Shown in pieces: positions 1 to 9,001 of a DNA stretch of 64,000 nucleotides. The notes under the pieces are model-generated. The model was not told where the DNA came from. It saw only the letters and a list, made by a program, of their open reading frames with translations, and did no database searches. This DNA comes from Caulobacter sp031457805 (lineage in GTDB: Bacteria > Pseudomonadota > Alphaproteobacteria > Caulobacterales > Caulobacteraceae), in NCBI RefSeq assembly GCF_031457805.1, contig NZ_JAVDXI010000001.1, positions 62,001 to 126,000 of the forward strand. The letters are read 5' to 3'. Each line of letters begins with the position of its first letter. Within the stretch, counting starts at the first letter, position 1. Both the position numbers and the translations under genes were made by a program.

Positions 1-1
1 T

Positions 2-1687
2 GCCTTCGAGCGCTCGCGCGCCGCCGCCCGGCCCGAGGACGACACCCGCATCCGGATTTTCCTGGTCATGGGCTTCTTCGGCCTGTGCTTTGTCGGGGTG
101 AGCCTGGGCGCGGGCTGGTCGGCGCTCTTCTCGCGCGCGGGGCAGGGCAACGGCTACACCCTGGGCGTCGAGGGCGCTCGGGGCGACGTGGTTGATCGCA
201 ATGGCGCGCTGTTGGCCGTGGATCTGGCCCACTATGCGCTCTACGTCGATCCTCGCGAGGTGTGGGACGCCAAGGAGACCCGCGCGGCGCTCGGCAAGGC
301 CTTGCCGCAAGTGCCCGCCAAACGTCTCGACAAGGCGGTTTTTGGCGATCACCGCGCCTTCGTCCTGGGCGGTCTGACGCCGGACGAGAAGGACGCCATC
401 TTCAACCTGGGTCTGCCGGGCGTGTCGTTCGAGGAGCAGGAGCGGCGGATGTATCCGCTGGGCCCGACGGCGGCGCATCTGATCGGCTTTGTCGACAGCG
501 GCGGCAAGGGCCTGGCCGGCGCCGAGCGCGCTCTGGATGATCCCATCCGCAAGGCCGCCGGCGGCCAAGGCGGGCCCACCCAGCTGTCGATCGACGTGCG
601 CGTGCAGGCGGCGCTCGAGGACGAGCTGCGCAAGGCCGCCGAGGAATTCACGCCCAAGGGCGCTGTTGGCCTCGTGACCAATGTCCACACGGGCGAAATC
701 CTAGGCATTGCCAGCTGGCCCGACTACGACGCCAACGAGGCGGGCGCGGCCACCAACGATCAGCGCCTCAACCGCGCCGCCGCCTCCGTCTATGAGATGG
801 GGTCGACGTTCAAGGCTTTTACGGTGGCGATCGGTCTCGACACCGGAGTGGCCACGGCCGCTTCGACCTTTGACGCCCGTGAGCCCTACAAGCTGGGTTA
901 CCGCACGATCCACGATTATCACGCCACGCGGGCGGTGCTGAACCTCGTCGAGGTCTTCCAGCACTCGTCGAACATCGGCACGGCGATGCTGGCCGAGCGC
1001 GTGGGTGGCCAGCGCCTCAGCCAGTACTTCATCAATCTGGGCCTGACAAAGCCGGCCAAGGTCGAGCTGCAGGAGTCGGCGCGCCCCTTGACCCCTCGTA
1101 AGTGGGACCAGGACACCGTGGCCTCGACCTCGTTCGGTCACGGCATGAATATCTCGCCGCTGGCTCTGGCCCAGGCGATGAACGCGCTGCTGAATGGCGG
1201 CGAGATGCGCCCCCTGACGATCCGCAAGCTGCCGGCGGGCGTGCGCCCCGAAGGCAAGCGCGTGCTGTCGGAGCACACCTCGGCCGAGATGCTCAAGATC
1301 ATGCGCGCCAATGTCATCCCCGGCGAAGGGGGGAGCGGCGGCAAGGCTGACGTGCCCGGGCTCTCGGTCGGCGGCAAGACCGGCACAGGCGAGAAGTACG
1401 ACCCGGCGATCCGGCGCTACAACCACCAGCGTCAGGTCTCGTCGTTCGCCGCCACCTTCCCGACCGATGGCCCCTTGGAGGCCGACCGCTATTTCGTGCT
1501 GATCCTGCTGGACGAGCCTAAGGGCAACGCCAGGTCGTTCGGCTTCTCGACCGGCGGCTGGGTCGCCGCGCCGGCGGCGGGCCGGGTGATCGAACGCATC
1601 GCGCCGTTCCTCGGCGTCAAACGCAAGACCGAGCTGGTGACCATCGCCAGTTCGCCCAAGAACGCCGCGCCGGAGGCGGGCCTATGA
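2..1687 (+). CDS. ftsI: Penicillin-binding protein 3, septal transpeptidase (5' partial)
   Basis: Cross-links septal peptidoglycan in the periplasm as part of the divisome, working with FtsW. The frame is open to the window edge and the first ATG (68) lies inside the membrane segment, with basic residues before it, so the true start is upstream and the gene is 5' truncated by the window. Numbered from the ATG at 68: one membrane anchor (about 1-21), a PBP dimerisation domain (about 30-160), then the transpeptidase domain with STFK (246-249, nucleophile Ser246), SSN (300-302) and KTG (437-439). All three penicilloyl-transferase motifs are intact. The stop overlaps the murE start by 4 bases (ATGA), so translation is probably coupled. 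The family is clear; only the N-terminus is missing. Confidence 0.96.
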   Translation, partial: AFERSRAAARPEDDTRIRIFLVMGFFGLCFVGVSLGAGWSALFSRAGQGNGYTLGVEGARGDVVDRNGALLAVDLAHYALYVDPREVWDAKETRAALGKALPQVPAKRLDKAVFGDHRAFVLGGLTPDEKDAIFNLGLPGVSFEEQERRMYPLGPTAAHLIGFVDSGGKGLAGAERALDDPIRKAAGGQGGPTQLSIDVRVQAALEDELRKAAEEFTPKGAVGLVTNVHTGEILGIASWPDYDANEAGAATNDQRLNRAAASVYEMGSTFKAFTVAIGLDTGVATAASTFDAREPYKLGYRTIHDYHATRAVLNLVEVFQHSSNIGTAMLAERVGGQRLSQYFINLGLTKPAKVELQESARPLTPRKWDQDTVASTSFGHGMNISPLALAQAMNALLNGGEMRPLTIRKLPAGVRPEGKRVLSEHTSAEMLKIMRANVIPGEGGSGGKADVPGLSVGGKTGTGEKYDPAIRRYNHQRQVSSFAATFPTDGPLEADRYFVLILLDEPKGNARSFGFSTGGWVAAPAAGRVIERIAPFLGVKRKTELVTIASSPKNAAPEAGL

Positions 1688-3144
1688 CCAGACGACTGTC
1701 AGACCTGTTCAACCGTCCCTTCCCCAGCGATCCGGTGATTGCAGGCGTCACCGCCGACAGCCGCAAGGTCACGACCGGCTGGCTGTTCGCCGCCCTACCG
1801 GGAACCAAGGTCGACGGCCGTGACTTCGCCGAAGGCGCAGTGGCCAAGGGCGCGGCGGCGATCCTGGCGCCCGAGGGCGGGCTCGAGGGGCTGGGTGTGC
1901 CGGTGGTCCGTTCGGAGGACGCGCGTCGCGCCTACGCCCTGGCCTCGGCGGCCTTCTGGGGTAGGCAGCCGGCCATGTGCGTGGCCGTCACCGGCACCAA
2001 CGGCAAGACCTCCGTCGCTGGCTTCTGCCGCCAGATCTTCACCAAGCTGGGCCATAAGGCCGCTAGCATGGGCACCCTCGGGGTGGTGGTCAGTCAACCT
2101 GGCCAACCCGATCAGCAACTGACCCCGCCAGGCCTGACCACGCCGGACGCCGGCGATGTCGCCGAGATGATCGCGCGCCTGGCCGATATGGGCGTCACCC
2201 ATCTGGCCCTGGAGGCCAGCTCACACGGCGTCGACCAGCGCCGCATCGACGGCGTCAAGCTGAGCGCCGCCGGGTTTACGAACTTCACCCAGGATCACCT
2301 CGACTATCACGGCTCGATGGAAGCCTATCGCGCCGCCAAGCTGCGCCTGTTCGACACCCTGACGCCCGCCGGCGCCATGGCGGTGCTGAACGCCGACAGC
2401 GAAGCGTTCCCGAACTTCGCCGCCGCCGCCGTCACCTCGGGCCAGAGCGTATTCTCTGTAGGCGAGGACGGGCAGGGGCTGCGCCTGCTGTCGCGGACGC
2501 CGACGCCGGCCGGTCAGGACCTGGTCGTCGAGGCCGACGGCGTGGTGCATCACCTCAAGCTGCCGCTGGCCGGCGCCTTCCAGGCTTCTAACGTGCTGGT
2601 CGCGGCCGGGCTCTGCATCGCCGCCGGCGAGGACAGCGCCAAGGTTCTGAAGGCCCTCGAAAGCCTCGAAGGCGCGGCCGGACGCCTGCAGCGCGTCGGG
2701 CGCGGCTCCAAGGGCGGCGAGGCCTATGTCGACTACGCCCATACCCCCGACGGCCTGCAGACCGTGCTCGAGGCGCTGCGTCCGCATACGGCCGGCAAGC
2801 TGATCGCCGTGTTCGGGGCCGGCGGTGACCGCGACCGGGGCAAGCGTCCTTTGATGGGTGCGATCGGCGCGAGGCTGGCCGACATCGCCATCGTCACGGA
2901 CGATAATCCGCGCTCGGAGGATCCCGCTTCGATCCGCGCCGCCATCCTCGAAGCCGCGCCTGGCGCGCGCGAGATCGGCGATCGCCGCGCCGCGATCCGC
3001 GCCGCTGTCGCGCTGATGGCCGAGGGCGACGTGCTCGTCGTCGCGGGCAAGGGTCACGAGCAGGGCCAGATCGTCGCCGGCGTCGTGCACCCGTTCGACG
3101 ACGTGGCCGAGACGCTGCAGGCGCTGGAGGGTGTCGATGCCTGA
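1684..3144 (+). CDS. murE: UDP-MurNAc-L-Ala-D-Glu:meso-diaminopimelate ligase
   Basis: Cytoplasmic ATP-dependent Mur ligase that adds the third residue of the peptidoglycan stem peptide. At 486 residues it has the usual family length. The P-loop GTNGKTS is at residues 104-110, and DNPR at 407-410 is the signature for meso-diaminopimelate rather than lysine, as expected of a Gram-negative. The start ATG overlaps the ftsI stop and the 3' end overlaps murF by 14 bases, so ftsI-murE-murF read as one coupled unit. Confidence 0.97.
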   Translation: MTRRLSDLFNRPFPSDPVIAGVTADSRKVTTGWLFAALPGTKVDGRDFAEGAVAKGAAAILAPEGGLEGLGVPVVRSEDARRAYALASAAFWGRQPAMCVAVTGTNGKTSVAGFCRQIFTKLGHKAASMGTLGVVVSQPGQPDQQLTPPGLTTPDAGDVAEMIARLADMGVTHLALEASSHGVDQRRIDGVKLSAAGFTNFTQDHLDYHGSMEAYRAAKLRLFDTLTPAGAMAVLNADSEAFPNFAAAAVTSGQSVFSVGEDGQGLRLLSRTPTPAGQDLVVEADGVVHHLKLPLAGAFQASNVLVAAGLCIAAGEDSAKVLKALESLEGAAGRLQRVGRGSKGGEAYVDYAHTPDGLQTVLEALRPHTAGKLIAVFGAGGDRDRGKRPLMGAIGARLADIAIVTDDNPRSEDPASIRAAILEAAPGAREIGDRRAAIRAAVALMAEGDVLVVAGKGHEQGQIVAGVVHPFDDVAETLQALEGVDA

Positions 3145-4597
3145 CGCGCTCTGGACCGCAAAAGAGATCGCCCAAGCGGTCGGCGGCAAGGTGGCTGGCG
3201 ATTTCAAGGCGTCCGGCGTTTCGATCGACACCCGTTCGGTGGAGCCGGGCGACCTCTTCGTGCCCCTGGTCGGGGCGCGCGACGGCCACGACTTCGTCCC
3301 GCAGGCCGTTGCGAACGGCGCGACGGGCGTGCTGGCGACCAAGGTCGTCGACGCCCCCGCCGTGATGGTCGAGGACACCTTCAAAGCGCTGGAGGCCCTG
3401 GGCGTCGCGGCGCGGGAGCGCGCGCCCCAGTGCAAGCGCGGCGCGGTGACGGGCTCGGTGGGCAAGACCAGCGTCACCCGCGCCATCGAAGCGGGCTTGC
3501 GGCTGGCGGGCAAGGCCCACGCCTCGGTGAAGAGCTACAACAACCACATCGGTGTGCCGCTGACCCTGGCGCGGATGCCGCGCGACACTGAGCGGGCGGT
3601 GTTCGAGGTCGGCATGAACCACGCCGACGAGATCGTCCCGCTGTCGGGTTTCGTCCAGCCGCACGCGGTGGCGATCACCACGGTGGGGCCGGTTCACATC
3701 GAGAATTTCCCCGATGGCGAGGCGGGGGTCGCGCGCGCCAAGGCCGAGATCTTCGCCGGACTGCAGCCGGGCGGCATCGCCGTTCTGAACGCCGACAACC
3801 GCTGGTTCGAATTCCTGAAGGGCGAGGCCGAAAAGGTCGGCGCGACCGTCTGGAGCTTCGGGTCTTCGCCGGACTGCACGGCCCAGTTGGTCTCTTTTTC
3901 CACCGACCTTCCCGGCGAATGCCGGGACCCAGATGACAAGGCGGCGAGCGCTCAAGATGGATCTGGGCCCCGGCCTTCGCCGGGGAAGTCGGTTGTCAAA
4001 GCTGTGATCAAGGGCGAACCCATCACGTTTTCCCTGCTCCAGACCGGCGTCCATTGGGGCCCCAACAGCCTGTGTGTGCTGCTGATGCTGGAGGCGCTGG
4101 ACGTGCCGCGCGAGACCGCCCTGGCGGCGCTGGGGGCGTTCGCGCCCATTGAGGGCCGCGGCGCGGAGAAGACGATCCGCATCCCAGGCGGCGCCTTCAC
4201 GCTGGTCGATGAGAGCTACAACGCCAATCCCGTCTCGATGCAGGCCGCGCTGAAGACGCTGGGGGCGCGCAAGGTCGCCGGCCGCCGAGTGATCGCCCTG
4301 ACCGACATGCTCGAATTGGGCGAGGACAGCGCCCGGTTTCACGCCGAGCTTGCGGAGCCGATCGCCGCCGCCAACGTCGATGTCGTTTTTCTCGCGGGCG
4401 TCCACATGAAATCGCTGTGGGAGGCGCTTCCTCCGACTCGGCGGGGCGGCTACGCGGAGGTTACTGAAAAGTTAACGTCGGCGCTGGCGGGGGCCGTGCA
4501 GCCCGACGACGTGGTGATGGTGAAGGGGTCGAACGGCTCCAAGGCCGGCGTGCTCGCCGCCGCCTTGGCTGCTCTCGATCTTGGGGAACGGGGCTGA
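3131..4597 (+). CDS. murF: UDP-MurNAc-tripeptide:D-Ala-D-Ala ligase with an in-frame palindromic insert
   Basis: Cytoplasmic Mur ligase that adds D-Ala-D-Ala to the UDP-MurNAc tripeptide, the last cytoplasmic step before MraY. 488 residues; P-loop TGSVGKTS at 107-114; conserved ESYNANP near residue 360. The odd feature is residues about 258-288, encoded by an imperfect inverted repeat (3903-3934 and 3961-3992) of the same family as intergenic elements at 31638-31726 and 34666-34697. It keeps the frame and adds about 30 Pro/Gly/Asp-rich residues between two normal Mur ligase segments. The rest of the protein looks intact, so I read it as functional. The stop overlaps the mraY ATG by one base. 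Confidence 0.95.
   Translation: MSMPDALWTAKEIAQAVGGKVAGDFKASGVSIDTRSVEPGDLFVPLVGARDGHDFVPQAVANGATGVLATKVVDAPAVMVEDTFKALEALGVAARERAPQCKRGAVTGSVGKTSVTRAIEAGLRLAGKAHASVKSYNNHIGVPLTLARMPRDTERAVFEVGMNHADEIVPLSGFVQPHAVAITTVGPVHIENFPDGEAGVARAKAEIFAGLQPGGIAVLNADNRWFEFLKGEAEKVGATVWSFGSSPDCTAQLVSFSTDLPGECRDPDDKAASAQDGSGPRPSPGKSVVKAVIKGEPITFSLLQTGVHWGPNSLCVLLMLEALDVPRETALAALGAFAPIEGRGAEKTIRIPGGAFTLVDESYNANPVSMQAALKTLGARKVAGRRVIALTDMLELGEDSARFHAELAEPIAAANVDVVFLAGVHMKSLWEALPPTRRGGYAEVTEKLTSALAGAVQPDDVVMVKGSNGSKAGVLAAALAALDLGERG
3903..3992. repeat. Palindromic element (family A) inserted in murF
   Basis: Two 32-base arms (3903-3934 and 3961-3992) are reverse complements with four mismatches, separated by 26 bases. 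Their core is CCCGGCGAA followed by GCCGGG and CCCAGAT. The same arms and spacing occur between hppD and hmgA (31638-31726), and a single arm occurs at 34666-34697. This copy lies wholly in the murF reading frame without a stop. Confidence 0.9.
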
Positions 4598-5709
4598 TGC
4601 TGTACTTGCTGTACGAATGGCTGGCGCGCTCGCAAGAGCACTTTCCAGCCCTGAACCTGTTGAAGTACCTGACCTTCCGGTCGGGCATGGCGATGCTGAC
4701 CGCCTATATCGTGGCGGTGGCCATGGGCTCGCGCTTCATCCGCTGGATGAAGGCCAAGCAGGGCAAGGGCCAGCCGATCCGCACCGACGGCATCGCACGT
4801 CACGTCACTGAAAAGGCCGGCACGCCCACCATGGGCGGTTTCATGATCCTGGCGGGCCTTTTCGTCGGCGCCCTGCTGTGGGCCGACCTGCGCAACGTCC
4901 ATGTCTGGGTCGTGCTGTTGGTCACCGGCAGCTTTGGCGTGCTGGGCTTCATGGACGACTATGCCAAGGTCACCAAGCAGACTACGGCGGGCCTCTCCAG
5001 CGTCCAGAAGCTGATTGCTCAGTTCATCGTCGCGATCATCGCCACGGTGATCCTGATCGTCTTCGCGCCCAAGTCGCCGATGACGCCCAATCTCGAGACC
5101 AGCCTGGTCTTCCCGATCTTCAAGGCGCTGGTGATCAATCTGGGCTGGTTCTACGTGGCCTTCGCGGCGTTCACGATCGCGGGCTTCTCAAACGCGGTGA
5201 ACCTGACCGACGGCCTGGACGGCCTGGCCATCGTACCGGTGATGTTCGCCGCCTCGACCTTCGGCCTGATCGCCTACCTCGTCGGCAACTACAAGTTCGC
5301 CGACTATTTGAACCTGCACTTCGCGCCGGGCGTCGGCGAGCTGGCGGTGCTGTGCGGCGCCATCATCGGCGGTGGGATGGGCTTCCTCTGGTATAACGCC
5401 CCGCCGGCCAAGATCTTCATGGGCGACACCGGTTCGCTGGCGCTGGGCGGCGCGCTGGGCGCGATCGCCGTCTGCGCCAAGCATGAGCTGGTTCTCGGCA
5501 TCGTCGGCGGCCTGTTCGTGGCCGAGGCGCTGAGCGTGATGATCCAGGTCGCCTACTTCAAGAAGACCGGCAAGCGGGTCTTCCTGATGGCGCCGATCCA
5601 CCACCATTTCGAGAAGCTGGGCTGGCCTGAGTCCACCGTCGTGATCCGCTTCTGGATCGTGTCGATGATCCTGGCCTTCATCGGCTTGGCCACGCTGAAG
5701 CTGCGGTAG
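4597..5709 (+). CDS. mraY: Phospho-MurNAc-pentapeptide transferase (lipid I synthase)
   Basis: Integral membrane enzyme that transfers phospho-MurNAc-pentapeptide from UDP to undecaprenyl phosphate, giving lipid I. 370 residues with about ten hydrophobic segments. Family motifs are complete: the Asp-Asp pair at 120-121 (DDYAKV), NLTDGLDGLA at 202-211, MGDTG at 275-279 and the His triplet at 335-337 (PIHHHFE). The ATG overlaps the murF stop by one base. murD begins 14 bases after the stop. Confidence 0.97.
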   Translation: MLYLLYEWLARSQEHFPALNLLKYLTFRSGMAMLTAYIVAVAMGSRFIRWMKAKQGKGQPIRTDGIARHVTEKAGTPTMGGFMILAGLFVGALLWADLRNVHVWVVLLVTGSFGVLGFMDDYAKVTKQTTAGLSSVQKLIAQFIVAIIATVILIVFAPKSPMTPNLETSLVFPIFKALVINLGWFYVAFAAFTIAGFSNAVNLTDGLDGLAIVPVMFAASTFGLIAYLVGNYKFADYLNLHFAPGVGELAVLCGAIIGGGMGFLWYNAPPAKIFMGDTGSLALGGALGAIAVCAKHELVLGIVGGLFVAEALSVMIQVAYFKKTGKRVFLMAPIHHHFEKLGWPESTVVIRFWIVSMILAFIGLATLKLR

Positions 5710-5723
5710 GGAGTGGCGTACTG

Positions 5724-7139
5724 ATGATCCCCGTCCGCGGTTTCGAGGACAAGACCGTCGCGGTGTTCGGCCTGGGCCGAACCGGCCTCACGGCGGCGCG
5801 CGCCTTGATCGCGGGGGGCGCCAAGGTCGCCCTGTGGGACGAGAAGTCGGCCAGCCGGGAGGCGGCCGCCGCCGAAGGCTTCCCGGTCGTCGACCTGCAA
5901 ACCGCTGACTGGAGCCAGTTCGCCGCCCTGATGCTGTCGCCGGGCGTGCCGCTGACCCATCCCAAACCGCACTGGACCGTCGAGAAGGCGCGCGCCGCCG
6001 GGGTGGAGGTCCTGGGCGACGTCGAACTGTTCGCGCGCACTGTGAACGCCGCCCCGGCCCACAAGCGCCCCAAGATCATCGCCATCACCGGCACTAACGG
6101 CAAATCGACCACGACCGCCCTGATCGGTCACCTGTGCGCCTCGGCGGGCCGCGACACGCGGGTCGGCGGTAATATCGGCCTGGGTGTGCTGGGTCTCGAG
6201 GACATGCACGGCGGCGCGGTCTATGTCCTGGAGCTGTCGTCCTACCAACTGGACCTGACCTCCAGCCTCAAGCCCGACGCGGTGGTGTTGCTCAACATCT
6301 CGCCCGACCACCTGGACCGCCACGGCGGCATGGACGGTTATATCGCCGCCAAGCGCCGGATTTTCCTGAACCAGGGCAAGGGCGACACCGCGATCATCGG
6401 CGTCGATGACGCCTGGTGCCAGCAGATCTGCACCGAGATCACCGCCGCCAACCGCCGTACGATCTGGCCGATCAGCGCCGGCAAGGCGATGGGCCGGGGC
6501 GTCTATGCGCTGCAAGGCGTGCTCTATGACGCCACCGGTGAGCGTGTGGTCGAGGTCGCCGACATCCTGCGCGCCCGCAGCCTGCCGGGTCGTCACAACT
6601 GGCAGAACGCCGCAGCCGCCTACGCCGCCGCGCGCGCGATCGGCATCTCGATGCAGGACGCGGTCGACGGCCTAATGACCTTCCCCGGCCTGGCGCACCG
6701 GATGGAGACGGTCGGCAAAATCGGCAAGGTCCGCTTCGTCAACGACAGCAAGGCCACCAACGCCGACGCCGCGCGTCAGGCGATGTCCAGCTATCCGAAG
6801 TTCTACTGGATCGCCGGCGGCGTGGCCAAAGCTGGCGGCATCGACGACCTGAAGGATCTATTCCCGCGCATCGCCAAGGCTTATCTGATTGGCGAGGCGG
6901 CCGAGCCCTTCTCCTGGACGCTGGCCGGCAAGGCCGAATGCGTGCTGAGCAGCACGCTAGAGCGGGCCGTGCAGCAGGCCTACGCCGATGCGGCCGCCAG
7001 CGGGGAGGAGGCGATCGTCTTGCTGTCGCCCGCCTGCGCCTCATTCGACCAGTTCAGCGACTTCGAGGCCCGTGGTGAGGCGTTCCGCACCGCCGTGAAC
7101 GGATTGGCGACGGGTGGCGGCAAGGCCGCCGTCGCCTAG
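5724..7139 (+). CDS. murD: UDP-MurNAc-L-alanine:D-glutamate ligase
   Basis: Cytoplasmic Mur ligase adding D-Glu to UDP-MurNAc-L-Ala. 471 residues, in the family range. N-terminal Rossmann-like UDP-binding region (VFGLGRTGL), P-loop GTNGKST at 123-129, and a C-terminal domain with the conserved NDSKATN near residue 338 and LLSPACASFDQF near 434. It lies 14 bases after mraY. The next gene, a ClC channel, starts only 3 bases after the stop, so it may be cotranscribed with the cell wall genes. Confidence 0.97.
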   Translation: MIPVRGFEDKTVAVFGLGRTGLTAARALIAGGAKVALWDEKSASREAAAAEGFPVVDLQTADWSQFAALMLSPGVPLTHPKPHWTVEKARAAGVEVLGDVELFARTVNAAPAHKRPKIIAITGTNGKSTTTALIGHLCASAGRDTRVGGNIGLGVLGLEDMHGGAVYVLELSSYQLDLTSSLKPDAVVLLNISPDHLDRHGGMDGYIAAKRRIFLNQGKGDTAIIGVDDAWCQQICTEITAANRRTIWPISAGKAMGRGVYALQGVLYDATGERVVEVADILRARSLPGRHNWQNAAAAYAAARAIGISMQDAVDGLMTFPGLAHRMETVGKIGKVRFVNDSKATNADAARQAMSSYPKFYWIAGGVAKAGGIDDLKDLFPRIAKAYLIGEAAEPFSWTLAGKAECVLSSTLERAVQQAYADAAASGEEAIVLLSPACASFDQFSDFEARGEAFRTAVNGLATGGGKAAVA

Positions 7140-7142
7140 GCG

Positions 7143-8999
7143 ATGAGCGCGCCGGCCGAGGCCCCCGAACCGGCGTCCGCCAAGGCCGCTTCGCCTCCCT
7201 GGCGATCTGTTCTCCGTGTCGCGGCGATCGATCGCGCGAGTTTGCGCGACGCCGGGCGACAGGCCTTGCCCTGGCTGGCCTGGCTGCGCCGCCGGACGCG
7301 CTCTTCTGAACTCTGGGTCATTGCCGTAGCCACGGTTGTGGGCCTCGTGGCCGGCGCCTTGGCGGTGTCGCTCGGCGCGCTGGCGCACGGAACCCAGGTC
7401 TGGATCTTCAACTTCGACCCCAACGAGCGCCTTTCGGCCCAGACCCGGGTCGAGCCCTTGCGGTTGCTGGCTATCCCGTTGGGCGGGCTCATCCTGGGGC
7501 TGTTCACCGCCGCCATCCTGCGCTTTCGCCCCAACCACGCCGTTGACCCCGTCGAGGCCAACGCCCTGCACGGTGGGCGACTGTCTATCCGCGACAGCCT
7601 GTTCATCTGCGTGCAGACTCTGATCTCAAACGGCTCCGGTGCGTCCGTAGGGCTGGAGGCCGCCTACGCCCAAGCTGGCGGGGCGACTGCTTCCTGGGTG
7701 GGCCAGCGCCTGAATCTGCGCCGGGGAGACCTGCGGATTCTGGTCGGGGCCGGCGCCGGCGCGGCCATCGCCGCAGCGTTCGGAGCGCCGCTGACCGGCG
7801 CCTTCTATGCGTTCGAGATCGTTATCGGCGCCTACACGGTCGCCAACATCGCGCCGGTGGCTGCGGCGGCGCTGGCGGGGGTCCTTGTCGCCAAGGCGCT
7901 GGGCTCGACGCCTTACCTCCTAAAGACCTCCGTGGTCGCGATCTCCTCCCCCGCCGACTATGCGCTGTACGGCGTGTTGGGCCTGGTTGCGGCGATCTTC
8001 GGCGTGGCCTTGATGCGGGCCGTGGCGGTGGCGGATCGGTGGGCGGTCAAGGCGCCGCTCCCGCGCTGGTCCAAGCCCGCGATCGGCGGCGTCGCGCTGG
8101 CCGCTCTCGCCTTGGCGACGCCGCAGACGCTGTCCGGCGGCCATGGCGCGCTGCATCTGGATCTTAACAGCGACCTGCCGCTGAAGGTGCTGCTCGTGCT
8201 GATCCTGATGAAGGCCGTGGCCTCCATCGTGTCGCTGAGTTCGGGCTTCCGGGGCGGCCTGTTCTTCGCGGCCCTGTTCCTGGGCGCATTGATGGGACAG
8301 GCCTTCGCCCAAGTGGTGAACCTGACCGCAGGCACGGTGCATCTTGACCCGATCGCCGCCTCTCTGGTCGGCATGGGCGCTTTGGGCGTAGCGATCGTTG
8401 GCGGGCCCTTCACCATGTCGTTCCTGGTGCTGGAGGCCACAGGCGACTTCACGGTCACCGGGGCGACCCTGGCCGCCTCGCTGATCGCCAGCGCCGTGGT
8501 GCGCGAGACTTTTGGCTACTCGTTCTCGACCTGGCGCCTGCACCTGCGCGGCGAGACGATCCGCAGCGCCCATGACGTCAGCTGGATGCGCAACCTTACA
8601 GCCGGCAAGATGATGCGCCGGGACGTCAAGACCATAGCGGCGAGCACCAGCCTTGCGGAGTTTCGCCGCCGGTTCCCGCTGGGCTCGACCAAGCGCGCGG
8701 TGCTGACCGACGAAACGGGCCGCTACGCCGGCATCGTCGCCACCGCCGCCGTCTACGCCGAGCCGCCCGAGCGCGATGCGACGGTGGCGATGCTCGCGAG
8801 CCACGCGCGTGTGGCCCTGGCGCCGGAGCTGTCGATCAAGGCGATCATGACCGCCTTCGACGAAACCGGCGCCGACGAGCTGGCGGTGGTGGATGAAGGC
8901 GGCGAGGTGATCGGCCTGATCACCGAAGCCCACGTGACCCGCCGCTACGCCGAAGAGCTGGAAAAGGCCCGGCGCGAACTCACGGGCGAGGCGACCTGA
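7143..8999 (+). CDS. ClC-family chloride channel/antiporter with C-terminal CBS pair
   Basis: Membrane anion transporter of the ClC family. 618 residues: a soluble N-terminus (1-50), about ten hydrophobic segments (about 55-455), then a cytoplasmic tail (about 490-605) that looks like two CBS nucleotide-sensing motifs (KMMRRDVKTI and IKAIMTAFDETGADELAVVDE). The selectivity stretch reads GSGAS then GLEAA, so the gating/proton glutamate is kept (Glu172) although the usual GREGP context is changed. Whether it is a channel or an H+/Cl- exchanger cannot be told from the sequence. It begins 3 bases after murD, an unusual companion for a dcw cluster, and its 3' end converges on the kinase gene with a 2-base gap. 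Confidence 0.9.
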   Translation: MSAPAEAPEPASAKAASPPWRSVLRVAAIDRASLRDAGRQALPWLAWLRRRTRSSELWVIAVATVVGLVAGALAVSLGALAHGTQVWIFNFDPNERLSAQTRVEPLRLLAIPLGGLILGLFTAAILRFRPNHAVDPVEANALHGGRLSIRDSLFICVQTLISNGSGASVGLEAAYAQAGGATASWVGQRLNLRRGDLRILVGAGAGAAIAAAFGAPLTGAFYAFEIVIGAYTVANIAPVAAAALAGVLVAKALGSTPYLLKTSVVAISSPADYALYGVLGLVAAIFGVALMRAVAVADRWAVKAPLPRWSKPAIGGVALAALALATPQTLSGGHGALHLDLNSDLPLKVLLVLILMKAVASIVSLSSGFRGGLFFAALFLGALMGQAFAQVVNLTAGTVHLDPIAASLVGMGALGVAIVGGPFTMSFLVLEATGDFTVTGATLAASLIASAVVRETFGYSFSTWRLHLRGETIRSAHDVSWMRNLTAGKMMRRDVKTIAASTSLAEFRRRFPLGSTKRAVLTDETGRYAGIVATAAVYAEPPERDATVAMLASHARVALAPELSIKAIMTAFDETGADELAVVDEGGEVIGLITEAHVTRRYAEELEKARRELTGEAT

Positions 9000-9001
9000 G
9001 G

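Noticed and set aside
3903..3992. The murF insert as evidence of a frameshifted or broken gene
   Set aside because: The frame is kept on both sides and all downstream Mur ligase motifs are intact.
2221..4405. Long - strand frames opposite murE and murF
   Set aside because: Arg/Gln/His-rich shadows without motifs; both Mur ligases are complete on the + strand.
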